Of a stretch of DNA of 64,000 bases, positions 42,971 to 51,133 are shown in pieces. Position 1 is the stretch's first letter. The number at the start of each line of letters is the position of its first letter. The notes below the pieces were generated by a model that saw only the letters and a list, made by a program, of their open reading frames with translations, was not told the DNA's origin and made no database searches. Both the position numbers and the translations under genes were made by a program. The DNA comes from an uncultured Prevotellaceae bacterium (GTDB taxonomy: Bacteria; Bacteroidota; Bacteroidia; Bacteroidales; Bacteroidaceae), in NCBI GenBank assembly GCA_946410305.1, contig CAMJZV010000002.1, positions 124,001 to 188,000 on the forward strand, given 5' to 3'.

Positions 42971-43831
42971 TTACTGTTTTTCAATGAAACGGCGTGTCAA
43001 GTCGTTATAATTCTCTATGCGGCGATCTCTGAGGAAAGGCCACCAGCGGCGCACCTGTTCAGAACGCTCCATGTCTACCTCGACAATGGTTTCTACTTCT
43101 TGGTCGGTGGAAGCCTCATAGAGCAACTCTCCTTGTGGACCAGCCACGAATGAGGTTCCCCAGAAAGGAATGCCCTCTTCTTCGCCCACTCTGTTTACTG
43201 TTATAACGGGCAGTCCGTTGGCAACGGCATGTCCGCGCTGAACGGTCTGCCACGCCATACGTTGACGCTCCTGTTCCTCCTTTGTGTCGTTGGGGTCGTA
43301 GCCAATGGCGGTTGGGTAAATCAGCAACTCTGCTCCAGCCAAAGCCATTAGTCGTGCTGCCTCTGGGTACCACTGGTCCCAGCAAACCAGCACGCCCAGT
43401 TTGCCGACAGATGTTTGTATGGGTTGGAAACCAAGGTCACCAGGGGTGAAGTAGAACTTCTCGTAATAGCCTGGGTCGTCGGGGATGTGCATCTTGCGGT
43501 ATTTTCCTGCAATGGTGCCGTCCTTTTCCAGAACCACAGCGGTGTTATGGTACAATCCAGTGGCGCGACGCTCAAACAACGAGGTCACGATAACCACTTG
43601 CAACTCCTTGGCGAGGTCGCCAAAGAAAGTGGTTGATGGTCCAGGGATAGTCTCTGCGAGATCGAAGAGGTTGACGTCTTCCTGCTTGCAGAAATACAAT
43701 GAATTGTGCAACTCCTGCAAGACGATGAGTTCTGCACCTGCTTGTGCCAACTGGCGAATCTTTGTAGCAAGGTGGAGCGTGTTTGTTTTCACATCCTCCA
43801 CGTTGTGCTGTTGAATGATTCCAATCTTCAT
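42971..43831 (-). CDS. aguB: N-carbamoylputrescine amidase-like carbon-nitrogen hydrolase
   Basis: The 286-residue nitrilase-superfamily protein has the full triad: E40 (LIVLQELHN), K113 (YRKMHIPDD) and C150 (VCWDQWYPEAAR). The segments KMHIPDDPGYYEKFYFTPGD and WYPEAAR are typical of N-carbamoylputrescine amidase, which releases putrescine, CO2 and ammonia in the agmatine route to polyamines. The usual partner, agmatine deiminase (aguA), is not in the window. Its place directly before glnN suggests that the released ammonia and the nitrogen state are linked. Specificity is inferred from the motif neighbourhood; a related omega-amidase is the main alternative. Confidence 0.85.
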   Translation of the reverse strand: MKIGIIQQHNVEDVKTNTLHLATKIRQLAQAGAELIVLQELHNSLYFCKQEDVNLFDLAETIPGPSTTFFGDLAKELQVVIVTSLFERRATGLYHNTAVVLEKDGTIAGKYRKMHIPDDPGYYEKFYFTPGDLGFQPIQTSVGKLGVLVCWDQWYPEAARLMALAGAELLIYPTAIGYDPNDTKEEQERQRMAWQTVQRGHAVANGLPVITVNRVGEEEGIPFWGTSFVAGPQGELLYEASTDQEVETIVEVDMERSEQVRRWWPFLRDRRIENYNDLTRRFIEKQ

Positions 43832-43855
43832 GGGCTTGGTTTTCTAAAAACGCTG

Positions 43856-43863
43856 CAAAGGTA
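43856..43863 (-). promoter_or_regulatory. -7 box for the aguB-glnN unit
   Basis: On the minus strand this reads TACCTTTG, a perfect TAnnTTTG. At the expected -33 distance the sequence is TTTC rather than TTTG, and it lies in a run of GAAAAGT heptamers (43874-43900). The ATG is about 25 nt downstream. Confidence 0.5.
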
Positions 43864-43928
43864 CAAAATAAAATGAAAAGTGAAAAGTGAAAAAGAGAAA
43901 AAATGAGTATCATTTCTGGTTTATTTCT

Positions 43929-43959
43929 TTTGTTGCTGTCATTTTTATTACTACCTTTG
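43929..43959 (+). promoter_or_regulatory. Promoter for the lipoprotein at 43989
   Basis: TTTG at 43929-43932 and TACCTTTG at 43952-43959 are 19 nt apart, matching the -33/-7 consensus. The ATG lies 30 nt downstream. Confidence 0.75.
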
Positions 43960-43988
43960 CAGTCAATTAATTAAAATAGGATATTAAA

Positions 43989-44630
43989 ATGAAACTTTTT
44001 AAGGTATTTGCATTCATGACGCTTTTGATGATGACCGTGGGCCTGTCGTCGTGTGTGAAGAGTGGCGACAGTGATACTCTTGAGTCAAAGTGGGAAGAGT
44101 GGCTGAAAGAAGTTCAGACCGAAATTAATGCCTCTGCAGGTTCCTACTCAGGTTATCTGTACTATCAGTCAGACCAGTCGGAGAATAAGCTGGACTCGGT
44201 TGACGCTGTTTGGAATCTCAATAATGATAGTACGTTAGATTTTCAGAATGTACCGATAGAGGTGCTGGTAAAGCATATGCCCGAAAGTCAGAAAGACCTG
44301 CAGGCAGCTGTCAGTAATGCGGGACGTATCAACATCCATGTAAAACTGGTTTACGATTATTATTATTGTTCACCATTGGTAATGTATGTCTATCCGCAAT
44401 ATATTACTTTCCCAGTGGATTATGACGGCGCGACACGTCAGGTAAAAATCTCTTTCAGAACCTCCGAGACAACTTCTGATAGCTATGCGAAGTATATGAT
44501 GAAAGATGATTATGTCTATGTCCACAAGTGTCTTGTGGGTTTGTATCCTGAGGCGTTGTATCTGGATGGCAAGCTTCAGACACAGTTCACTGCTGATTCT
44601 TATCTCATCTGGCTTGGTGCCAAGAATTGA
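43989..44630 (+). CDS. Lipoprotein of unknown function (DUF4840-like)
   Basis: The 213-residue protein has a lipoprotein signal with lipobox LSSC (C22). The mature part is a mixed alpha/beta domain with many Tyr residues and no cysteine. An N-terminal amphipathic helix (SKWEEWLKEVQTEINA) precedes strands ending in VYVHKCLVGLYPEALYLDGK. It resembles small Bacteroidetes lipoproteins grouped as DUF4840, with no known role. It has its own promoter. The following 220 nt contain a large imperfect hairpin, which may end its transcript before the acid-sugar operon. Confidence 0.7.
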   Translation: MKLFKVFAFMTLLMMTVGLSSCVKSGDSDTLESKWEEWLKEVQTEINASAGSYSGYLYYQSDQSENKLDSVDAVWNLNNDSTLDFQNVPIEVLVKHMPESQKDLQAAVSNAGRINIHVKLVYDYYYCSPLVMYVYPQYITFPVDYDGATRQVKISFRTSETTSDSYAKYMMKDDYVYVHKCLVGLYPEALYLDGKLQTQFTADSYLIWLGAKN

Positions 44631-44670
44631 ATTAACTCAACTTTCGCAAGCCCTGCTTGCTCAGTCTCGT

Positions 44671-44786
44671 AAGGGGCAAGGAGCAAGGGGCAAGAGAATA
44701 GATGATAAACGTAGAAAACGGAGGGATGAAGCGGCATAGAAGGGGAATGACTAACCTCTTGCCCCCTGCTCCATGCCCCTTGCCCC
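44671..44786. repeat. Inverted pair of GC-rich 7 bp-unit repeats forming a long hairpin
   Basis: The left arm (44671-44696) is GGGGCAA-type heptamers (units GGGGCAA, GGAGCAA, GGGGCAA) and the right arm (44756-44786) is their near-exact reverse complement, with ~60 nt between. The arms could pair over ~24 bp. The region is non-coding and separates the lipoprotein gene from the acid-sugar operon. A transcription terminator role is possible but there is no T-run. Confidence 0.7.
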
Positions 44787-44852
44787 AAGAAAAGTGGAGC
44801 ATGTGAAACATGCGAAACTTGAATCAAATAAAAAACTAAAACAAATACAAAT

Positions 44853-46277
44853 ATGAAAAACGGAAAGACTTGCTTTGGCGTGATTATCGGAACACGCGCC
44901 TATTTCAACTCAGAGTTAGCCAAGGACGTGCGCAAGCAGTTACTCAAGACACTTGACGAGGGCGGCTACGAGTATATCATCCTGCCTGAAGATGCCACAC
45001 CTACCGGCAGCAGCAGTATCGAGACCCGTGAGGACGGACTGAAGGTTTCCAAACAGTTCCGTGAGCACCGTGACGAGATTGACGGCATCATTGTCTCGCT
45101 GCCTAACTTCGGCTTCGAGATTGGTATCATCAATGCCATCAGCGATGCTGACCTGAATGTACCTGTCTTGGTACAGGCCTGCGACGACGAGAATGACAAG
45201 GTAGACCTTGACAGTCGCCGTGATGCCTTCTGCGGAAAGATCAGCGTCTGCAACAACCTCTACCAGTATGGCATCCCCTTCACGGACACCACCCTGCACA
45301 CCTATTCTATATATGACCCTCTACTCAAGAAGGACATCGACAAGTTTGCTGCCATCTGTCGCGTCGTCAACGGACTGCGCCACTGTCGTTTGGGTCAGAT
45401 TGGTACACGTCCCTTGGGCTTCAACACCTGTCGTGCCAGCGAAAAACTGTTGCAGCGCTCAGGCATCACCGTCGTTCCTGCCGACCTCTCTGAGATTCTC
45501 TATGCAGCCCAGAAGATTAAGGACGACGATCCTAAGTTCATTGAGATGTGCAACCGCACTTGCAACTATGCCAAGGTACCCGATTCTTACAAGGAGAAGT
45601 TGGGCTTGCAGGCTAAGTTCAGTGTGGCTGTCGAGAACTGGATTGAGGCGAATGATGTGCAGGCTGTCGCCATACAGTGCTGGGACAGCTTGGAGCAGAA
45701 CTATGGTTGTGCCCCCTGCGTCACCATGTCTATGCTCTCTAACAAACTCATTCCTGCGGCTTGTGAGACCGACCTTGCTGGTGCCGTTTCCATGTACGCC
45801 CTCTCGCTGGCTTCGCAGAATGCTCCTGCGCTGCTCGACTGGAACAACAACTTCGCTGAGGATCGCAACAAGTGCGTATGCACTCACTGTGGCAACTTCC
45901 CCAAGCAGTTTGTGGGCAATGGCGATTTGAAGCTCGGTCCTCTCGGCGTACTGGGTCGCACACTGGGCAAGATCAACACCTTTGGTGCTGTCTATGCTAA
46001 GGTTTCAGAAGGTCCATTCACCTTCTTCCGCATCTCTACCGACGATCCGAAGGGCATCATCAAGGCTTATCTCGGCAAAGGTGAGATTACCAACGATCCT
46101 TACGGAATGGACGGTTGCATCGCTGTCACAAAGGTCGACAACCTGCAGAAACTGATGAAGTATATCTGCAAGAACGGTTTCGAGCATCATGTCGCCATGT
46201 GCCGCACCGATGTCGTGGATATCCTTAACGAGGCTATCGAGACCTATCTGGGATGGAACCTGTATGTGCATGAATAG
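44853..46277 (+). CDS. L-fucose/L-arabinose isomerase-like protein (COG2407 type)
   Basis: The 474-residue protein has the FucI/AraA-type layout: an N-terminal Rossmann-like half (GVIIGTRAYFN..., IDGIIVSLPNFG..., NVPVLVQACDDEND), a middle substrate domain (GLRHCRLGQIGTRPLGFNTCRASEKLL, given as a region) and a C-terminal beta domain. Members convert aldoses to ketoses with a metal ion, but this subgroup is often not a true fucose isomerase. A CVCTHCGN cluster around residue 340 is unusual and could bind metal. It heads a six-gene plus-strand operon for acid-sugar breakdown. The real substrate is unknown. It is a different branch from the isomerase at 61928. Confidence 0.75.
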   Translation: MKNGKTCFGVIIGTRAYFNSELAKDVRKQLLKTLDEGGYEYIILPEDATPTGSSSIETREDGLKVSKQFREHRDEIDGIIVSLPNFGFEIGIINAISDADLNVPVLVQACDDENDKVDLDSRRDAFCGKISVCNNLYQYGIPFTDTTLHTYSIYDPLLKKDIDKFAAICRVVNGLRHCRLGQIGTRPLGFNTCRASEKLLQRSGITVVPADLSEILYAAQKIKDDDPKFIEMCNRTCNYAKVPDSYKEKLGLQAKFSVAVENWIEANDVQAVAIQCWDSLEQNYGCAPCVTMSMLSNKLIPAACETDLAGAVSMYALSLASQNAPALLDWNNNFAEDRNKCVCTHCGNFPKQFVGNGDLKLGPLGVLGRTLGKINTFGAVYAKVSEGPFTFFRISTDDPKGIIKAYLGKGEITNDPYGMDGCIAVTKVDNLQKLMKYICKNGFEHHVAMCRTDVVDILNEAIETYLGWNLYVHE

Positions 46278-46310
46278 AAGTAAGAGGTAAGAATTAAGAA
46301 GTAAGGGATA
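46276..46310 (+). repeat. 7 bp tandem repeat at an operon gene junction (AGARGTA-like, five units)
   Basis: Five heptamers in register (AGAAGTA, AGAGGTA, AGAATTA, AGAAGTA, AGGGATA) fill the gap from the last bases of the upstream stop codon to the first base of the next start codon. The same unit recurs at 51091-51132. Confidence 0.8.
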
Positions 46311-47206
46311 TGGTACAGAAGAAATATAGGGGTGTGGTTGTTCCGATGGTCACACCCGTCACGAAGGAAGGAAAACTCGATACAGAGGCTGTTGAGCGCA
46401 TCATCGAATTCTTTGCGAAAGCAGGGGTATCTCCCCTGCTGATGGGTACCACTGGCGAAGGAAATAGTGTCAGCCCCAAGGACGGCTTGTTGTTTGTAGA
46501 GACAGCAGTAAAGGCTGCACAGAAACGTATCACCATCTATGCCGGACTGACCGGTAACTGTTTCAGTGAGCAACTGGTACAGGCAGAGGCTTATACCAAG
46601 GCGGGAGCAGATGTCATTGTGGCTACCCTGCCCACCTACTATGCCCTGACACCGGAGCAGATGGAGAACTACTACCGTACACTTGCCGACAGTATCAAGG
46701 GTCCACTGATGCTTTATAATATCCTTGCCACGACACACATGAGCATTCCCGTGGATGTCATCCGTCGCCTTGCCGACCATCCCAATATCGTGGGACTGAA
46801 AGACTCGGAGCGTGACCTGGAGCGTATGGCACAGTGTATAGAGATTGCTAAGGATCGTGATGACTTCTGCTATTTCTGCGGATGGGCGGCACAGTCGGCA
46901 CACTCCCTTGAACTGGGTGGAGACGGTATCGTACCATCTACCGGCAACTTCGTCCCGGAGATGTTCCAACAGCTCTACGAAGCAGCAGTTGCCGGCGATA
47001 TGGCGACAGCAAATCGTCTGCAGGACGAGACGAATGAGATTGCCAAGATCTATCAGAAAGACCGTACCTTAGGACAGTCACTCACCGCCTTGAAGGTGAT
47101 GATGCAGACCAAGGGACTCTGTGAGCCTTGGATGTTGATGCCGCTGACTCGTCTCTCAGCAGCAGAAGAACAGGCTATTGCCGCCAAGGCGACATCCCTT
47201 TCATAA
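46310..47206 (+). CDS. DapA/NanA-family aldolase
   Basis: The 298-residue protein has the dihydrodipicolinate-synthase superfamily signature GTTGEGNS (46-51 core), the catalytic Tyr in LMLYNI (Y136) and the Schiff-base Lys in VGLKDSE (K164). Family members cleave or form 2-keto-3-deoxy acids or sialic acids, giving pyruvate plus an aldehyde or its reverse. In the operon with a PdxA-like dehydrogenase and DUF1537 kinase, a catabolic aldolase is more likely than lysine synthesis. The start at 46310 is fixed by the heptamer repeat just before it. Substrate is not determined. Confidence 0.85.
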   Translation: MVQKKYRGVVVPMVTPVTKEGKLDTEAVERIIEFFAKAGVSPLLMGTTGEGNSVSPKDGLLFVETAVKAAQKRITIYAGLTGNCFSEQLVQAEAYTKAGADVIVATLPTYYALTPEQMENYYRTLADSIKGPLMLYNILATTHMSIPVDVIRRLADHPNIVGLKDSERDLERMAQCIEIAKDRDDFCYFCGWAAQSAHSLELGGDGIVPSTGNFVPEMFQQLYEAAVAGDMATANRLQDETNEIAKIYQKDRTLGQSLTALKVMMQTKGLCEPWMLMPLTRLSAAEEQAIAAKATSLS

Positions 47207-47260
47207 TCCCGATATATCGTAATCTCGAAATCCCGAAATTCCGAAACATCAAAATCTCAA
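47207..47260 (+). repeat. 8 bp tandem repeat at an operon gene junction (AATCYCGA-like)
   Basis: After the DapA stop codon, octamers such as AATCTCGA, AATCCCGA, AATTCCGA and AACATCAA run to 1 nt before the symporter ATG. They resemble the octamers at 50016-50063. Confidence 0.75.
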
Positions 47261-47261
47261 C

Positions 47262-48818
47262 ATGCACTTAATAGATTACCTCATCGTCCTGTTATCCATC
47301 CTTGCCGCCATCGGCACAGGTGTGTGGTTCGCCCATAAGCAGAAGGACACGTCACAGTATTTTGCCGGAGGTGGTAAGATTCCCGCCTGGGCAGTAGGTA
47401 TCTCTATCTTTGCAACACTCATCAGTAGTGTGACCTTCCTCGCTTATCCGGGTGCCGCCTATGCTGACAACTGGATATTGCTGGTGCAGGGACTGATGGT
47501 ACCTATCGTACTATTGGCTCTGGTAGGGGTCATCGTACCATTATTCCGCAAAGTGATACGTCTCTCCACCTATGAGTATTTCGAGCGTCGCTTCGGACTC
47601 TTCGCAAGACTCTATAGCTCGTTTGCCTTCACCCTGGGACATTTCTCCAAGGCGGGTACGGTATTCTTCCTCGTATCAATGGCGTTGGCGACATTCTTGA
47701 ATATCGACATCTATGCCATCGTCCTCGTCTTAGGTATCACCATCATCATCCTGACGTTGTTCGGAGGCATGGAGGCTATCGTATGGATGGATGTGGCACA
47801 GGGTTTCCTGCTTATTGGAGGTGGTATCATCTGTATCGCCATCCTGCTGTTCGGCATCGAGGGCGGGCCCGCTGAGACGTTCCATATTGCGTCAGAATAC
47901 AATAAGATATCCTTTGGTCCTTACGACTGGGACCTGACGCAGTTGACATTCATCGTGATGGTACTGAACGGCATCTTCTATGCCCTGCAGAAGTATGGCA
48001 CTGACCAGACCATCGTACAACGTTACCTCGCAGCTAAGAACGACAAGGAAGCGAAGAAGGCTGCGTATATCGGTGTGCTGATGAGTGTTCCTATCTGGGC
48101 ATTGTTTATGTTTATCGGTACGGCACTCTTCGCCTACTATCATGCACAGGGTGCTCCCCTGTTGCCAGAGGGTATCAAGGCGGATGAGGTATTCCCCTAC
48201 TTCATTGCCCATGAACTGCCTGTCGGCATTCGCGGACTAATCATTGCCGCCTTGGCAGCAGCAGCCATCTCGTCACTGGACAGCGATCTGAACTGTCTGT
48301 CGGCCATTGCCGTGCAGGACTATTACAAACGGTTCCACAAGGATGCCACCGACCAGCAACAGCTACGCGTCGGCAAATGGATGGTTGTAGTGGCTGGCAT
48401 CGGAGCCATCGGTGTCGCCTGCCTCTACATCTTCTGGGGCGGTGAGGGTATCTTAGGAGCCTTGTTCTCGCTCTATGCCATCTTCTCAGCAGGTATTGTA
48501 GGCATCTTCGTCCTCGGTCTGTTCAGCCGTCGTGCCAACAAACAGGGACTGTATATCGGTATTGCTGCCGCTGTGATTTTCACAGCATATGCCGTACTGA
48601 CCAGTACTAAGGTCGACATCCACGGAACGGGTGTCAAGGAGACCTTGCTTGACCTGGGTGACTGGAATTTCTCGCACCACAAGTATATGTTAGGTGTTTA
48701 CTCTCACCTCATCGTCCTCGTGGTAGGCTATGTAGCCAGCTACTTCTTCAAAACGCCACTTGCTGACAAGGAGCTGACCATCTGGGGCTATTTGGAAGAG
48801 AGAAAGAATAATAGTTAA
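47262..48818 (+). CDS. Sodium:solute symporter (SSS family)
   Basis: The 518-residue membrane protein has about 13 helices. It begins with LIVLLSILAAIGTGVWFAHKQKDTSQYFAGGGKIPAWAVGISIFATLISSVTFLAYPG, the SSS front (YF.GG..P.W...S..AT.IS..TF.). SLDSDLNCLSAIAVQDYY late in the protein contributes to the sodium and substrate sites (SLDSDLN). It should import a sugar or sugar acid together with sodium ions. It is the only transporter of the six-gene unit and so carries the likely pathway substrate. SSS proteins move sialic acids, glucose, galactose or uronic acids, and sequence alone does not tell which. Confidence 0.85.
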   Translation: MHLIDYLIVLLSILAAIGTGVWFAHKQKDTSQYFAGGGKIPAWAVGISIFATLISSVTFLAYPGAAYADNWILLVQGLMVPIVLLALVGVIVPLFRKVIRLSTYEYFERRFGLFARLYSSFAFTLGHFSKAGTVFFLVSMALATFLNIDIYAIVLVLGITIIILTLFGGMEAIVWMDVAQGFLLIGGGIICIAILLFGIEGGPAETFHIASEYNKISFGPYDWDLTQLTFIVMVLNGIFYALQKYGTDQTIVQRYLAAKNDKEAKKAAYIGVLMSVPIWALFMFIGTALFAYYHAQGAPLLPEGIKADEVFPYFIAHELPVGIRGLIIAALAAAAISSLDSDLNCLSAIAVQDYYKRFHKDATDQQQLRVGKWMVVVAGIGAIGVACLYIFWGGEGILGALFSLYAIFSAGIVGIFVLGLFSRRANKQGLYIGIAAAVIFTAYAVLTSTKVDIHGTGVKETLLDLGDWNFSHHKYMLGVYSHLIVLVVGYVASYFFKTPLADKELTIWGYLEERKNNS

Positions 48819-48824
48819 TGTCCT

Positions 48825-48846
48825 GTATGCTGCGACTCTGTCGCAG
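48825..48846. repeat. GCTGCGAC palindrome between symporter and alcohol dehydrogenase genes
   Basis: GCTGCGAC-TCT-GTCGCAGC forms a perfect 8 bp stem with 3 nt loop in the 45 nt gap. An almost identical palindrome lies inside the kinase gene at 51227-51247. No T-run follows, so it is not a typical terminator. Confidence 0.75.
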
Positions 48847-48863
48847 CCCAAAAAGAAAAAAAT

Positions 48864-50009
48864 ATGAAACCAATTACACTTTTGCAGCCTCAGAAAATCG
48901 TGTTCGGCACGGGCTGCCTTCAGACATTAGTAGATGATTACAAAAAGATGGGACTGCAGCGCCTGTTTGTACTGACGGCACCGCCCATCTTACCATTGAT
49001 AGAACCTGCACTGGCAGAACTGAAAGCAGCAGGTATCCATATCGAGGTTTTCCAGAACATCCTGGCAGAACCTACACTCAACGATTTCAACGCTATCGTG
49101 GAGAAGGCACGACAGTTTGATGCCGACAGCGTAGTAGGTATTGGTGGCGGTAGCGTCCTTGACGTCGCCAAGCTTGTCGCAGCCTTTGCTCATTCCGACC
49201 AGCAGGCAGCCGATTGCTTCGGTACTGGTTTCATCAAGGCAAAAGGATTATGGCTTGCCTGTCTTCCGACAACAGCAGGAACAGGTTCGGAGGTATCACC
49301 CAACGCTATCCTGTTGGATGAACGCGACCACCTGAAGAAAGGTATTGTCTCTCCCTACCTCATCGCCGATGCCGCCTATGTCGATCCGAAACTGACATGG
49401 ACAGTACCTGCCAAGGTGACGGCAGACACGGGAATGGATGCCCTGACACACTGTATCGAGGCATACACCAACAAGTTTGCACATCCCTCTGTGGACATCT
49501 ATGCACTTCAAGGCATCCGACTGATTGCCGCTAACTTGGAGCGTGCCGTCAAGGACGGTAAGGACGTGGAGGCTCGCGAGGCACTGGCCTTTGGTTCACT
49601 GTATGGCGGACTATGCTTAGGACCGGTGAATACAGCGGCAGTCCATGCACTCTCCTATCCCCTCGGTGGTGAGTTCCATATCCCTCATGGCCTGTCGAAC
49701 GCCATCCTATTGCCCAGCGTCATGAAGTTCAACATGCCGGCTAATATCAAGCGTCACGCTGAGGTGGCCATTGCCCTTGGATGTGAGCCAGGCAAGAACG
49801 ACGAAGAAACCGCACAGCGTGGTGTCGACTTCATCTACCGCTTAGCTGCAGCTGTTGGTATTCCCGATAAACTGACGGCACTGGGCATTCCACAGACCGC
49901 TGTCGACGGGATGGCCAAAGCTGCCATGCAAGTACAGCGCCTGCTGAAAAACAACCCGAGAGAAGTAACTGAGCAGGATGCAAGAGAGATTTATAATTCA
50001 TTGTATTAG
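48864..50009 (+). CDS. Iron-containing alcohol dehydrogenase (lactaldehyde reductase-like)
   Basis: The 381-residue length matches FucO-like group III alcohol dehydrogenases. Visible motifs are GIGGGSVLDVAK (cofactor-binding), PTTAGTGSEVSP, and the metal ligands in MDALTHCIEAYT and HALSYPLGGEFHIPHGLSNA. The enzyme interconverts an alcohol and an aldehyde with NAD(H). In this operon it could reduce an aldehyde released by the DapA-family aldolase, or oxidise a hydroxy-acid substrate. A lactaldehyde reductase role is the nearest match, given fucose or rhamnose chemistry in the region. It follows the palindrome after ~17 nt. Confidence 0.85.
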   Translation: MKPITLLQPQKIVFGTGCLQTLVDDYKKMGLQRLFVLTAPPILPLIEPALAELKAAGIHIEVFQNILAEPTLNDFNAIVEKARQFDADSVVGIGGGSVLDVAKLVAAFAHSDQQAADCFGTGFIKAKGLWLACLPTTAGTGSEVSPNAILLDERDHLKKGIVSPYLIADAAYVDPKLTWTVPAKVTADTGMDALTHCIEAYTNKFAHPSVDIYALQGIRLIAANLERAVKDGKDVEAREALAFGSLYGGLCLGPVNTAAVHALSYPLGGEFHIPHGLSNAILLPSVMKFNMPANIKRHAEVAIALGCEPGKNDEETAQRGVDFIYRLAAAVGIPDKLTALGIPQTAVDGMAKAAMQVQRLLKNNPREVTEQDAREIYNSLY

Positions 50010-50015
50010 TCGAAG

Positions 50016-50063
50016 CATCGAAACTTCGAAACATCGAAATATCGAAACATCGAAATATCGAAA
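50016..50063 (+). repeat. 8 bp tandem repeat (YATCGAAA, six units) at an operon gene junction
   Basis: Six octamers in register (CATCGAAA or TATCGAAA, one CTTCGAAA) fill the gap between the dehydrogenase stop and the PdxA-like start. Confidence 0.85.
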
Positions 50064-50069
50064 AAAGCT

Positions 50070-51104
50070 ATGAAACCAATATTAGCTATCACCATGGGCG
50101 ACCCCGCAGGTATCGGTCCTGAGATTACCGTTCGCGCCCTGAACAGAAAAGAGACTTACGAAAAGTGCCAGCCCATCGTCACGGGCGACGCCGCCATCAT
50201 GCGCCAAGCAGTTGAGCTACTTGGCTTCGACCTGAAGGTGAATGCCGTACAAAGTGTCAAAGATGCCAAATTTGAGTATGGTACTATTGATGTCTACGAC
50301 CTGCAGTGTGTCGACCTCTCTACCTTCGAGTTTGGTAAGGTACAGCCGCAGTGTGGCAATGCCGCCTTCCAGTATATCAAGAAGGCGATAGATCTTGCCA
50401 TGGCAGATGAGGTGGACGGTACCGTCACGGCTCCTCTCAACAAGGAGGCACTGAATCTGGCAGGGCATCACTACGACGGACATACGGAGATCTATGCCAC
50501 CTTCACCAACACCAAGAAATATGCCATGATGCTCGCCGACGAGAATATCCGCGTCATTCATGTGTCTACCCATGTCCCTTTGCGGAAGGCGTGTGACCTA
50601 GTGAAAAAGGCTCGTATCATTGAGTGTGTCGAACTGATAGACGATGCCTGTCGTCAGTTTGGTATCGAGAAACCACATATCGGGGTGGCAGGTCTGAACC
50701 CCCACTCCAGTGAAAATGGTATGTTCGGCTACGAGGAGGCAGAAGAGATTATCCCTGCCATTGAGGAGTTGAAAGGCCGTGGCTTTGATGTCGAGGGTCC
50801 CGTACCCCCCGACTCCATCTTCGCCAAGGCAAAGTGCGGAAAGTTCGACGGATGTGTCGCCATGTACCATGACCAAGGACACATCCCCTTGAAGGTTTGT
50901 GCCTTCAACTGGAACAAGGAGACGGGAAAGATGGAGAGTGCCAGTGGTGTGAACATCACCCTCGGTCTGCCTATCATCCGTGTGTCAGTAGACCACGGTA
51001 CAGCTTTCGATGTCGCCGGAAAGGGTATTGCCAACGACAGTGCGATGACGCTCTCTATCGACTATGCCACCCGCATGGCGATATATAGGAGAGGTAAGAG
51101 GTAA
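50070..51104 (+). CDS. PdxA-like 4-phospho acid-sugar dehydrogenase
   Basis: The 344-residue protein has PdxA motifs: ITMGDPAGIGPEI at the start, HVPLRKA (first His), AGLNPHSSENGMFG (second His) and MYHDQGHIPLK (third His), the three histidines being metal ligands. PdxA oxidises 4-phosphohydroxy-threonine, while PdxA2 relatives act on 4-phospho-D-threonate or erythronate and release dihydroxyacetone phosphate and CO2. Because the next gene is a DUF1537 kinase, the PdxA2 reading is favoured. The protein's last residues (RRGKR) and its stop codon come from a heptamer repeat that continues to the kinase start. Confidence 0.88.
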   Translation: MKPILAITMGDPAGIGPEITVRALNRKETYEKCQPIVTGDAAIMRQAVELLGFDLKVNAVQSVKDAKFEYGTIDVYDLQCVDLSTFEFGKVQPQCGNAAFQYIKKAIDLAMADEVDGTVTAPLNKEALNLAGHHYDGHTEIYATFTNTKKYAMMLADENIRVIHVSTHVPLRKACDLVKKARIIECVELIDDACRQFGIEKPHIGVAGLNPHSSENGMFGYEEAEEIIPAIEELKGRGFDVEGPVPPDSIFAKAKCGKFDGCVAMYHDQGHIPLKVCAFNWNKETGKMESASGVNITLGLPIIRVSVDHGTAFDVAGKGIANDSAMTLSIDYATRMAIYRRGKR

Positions 51105-51132
51105 GAAGTTAGAGGTGAGAGGTGAGAAGTGA
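51091..51132 (+). repeat. 7 bp tandem repeat (GARGTRA-like, six units) across the PdxA stop
   Basis: Six heptamers (GAGGTAA, GAGGTAA, GAAGTTA, GAGGTGA, GAGGTGA, GAAGTGA) run from within the PdxA-like 3' end to the kinase ATG. It belongs to the same unit family as 46276-46310. Confidence 0.85.
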
Positions 51133-51133
51133 G

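Noticed and set aside
46244..46969. A 241-codon minus-strand open frame opposite the DapA-family gene
   Set aside because: The plus-strand protein has GTTGEG, Y136 and K164 in place; the antisense frame has no motif or start context.
48825..48846. Rho-independent terminator within the acid-sugar operon
   Set aside because: No T-run follows the stem, and a near-identical palindrome lies inside a coding sequence, so a repeat element is more likely.
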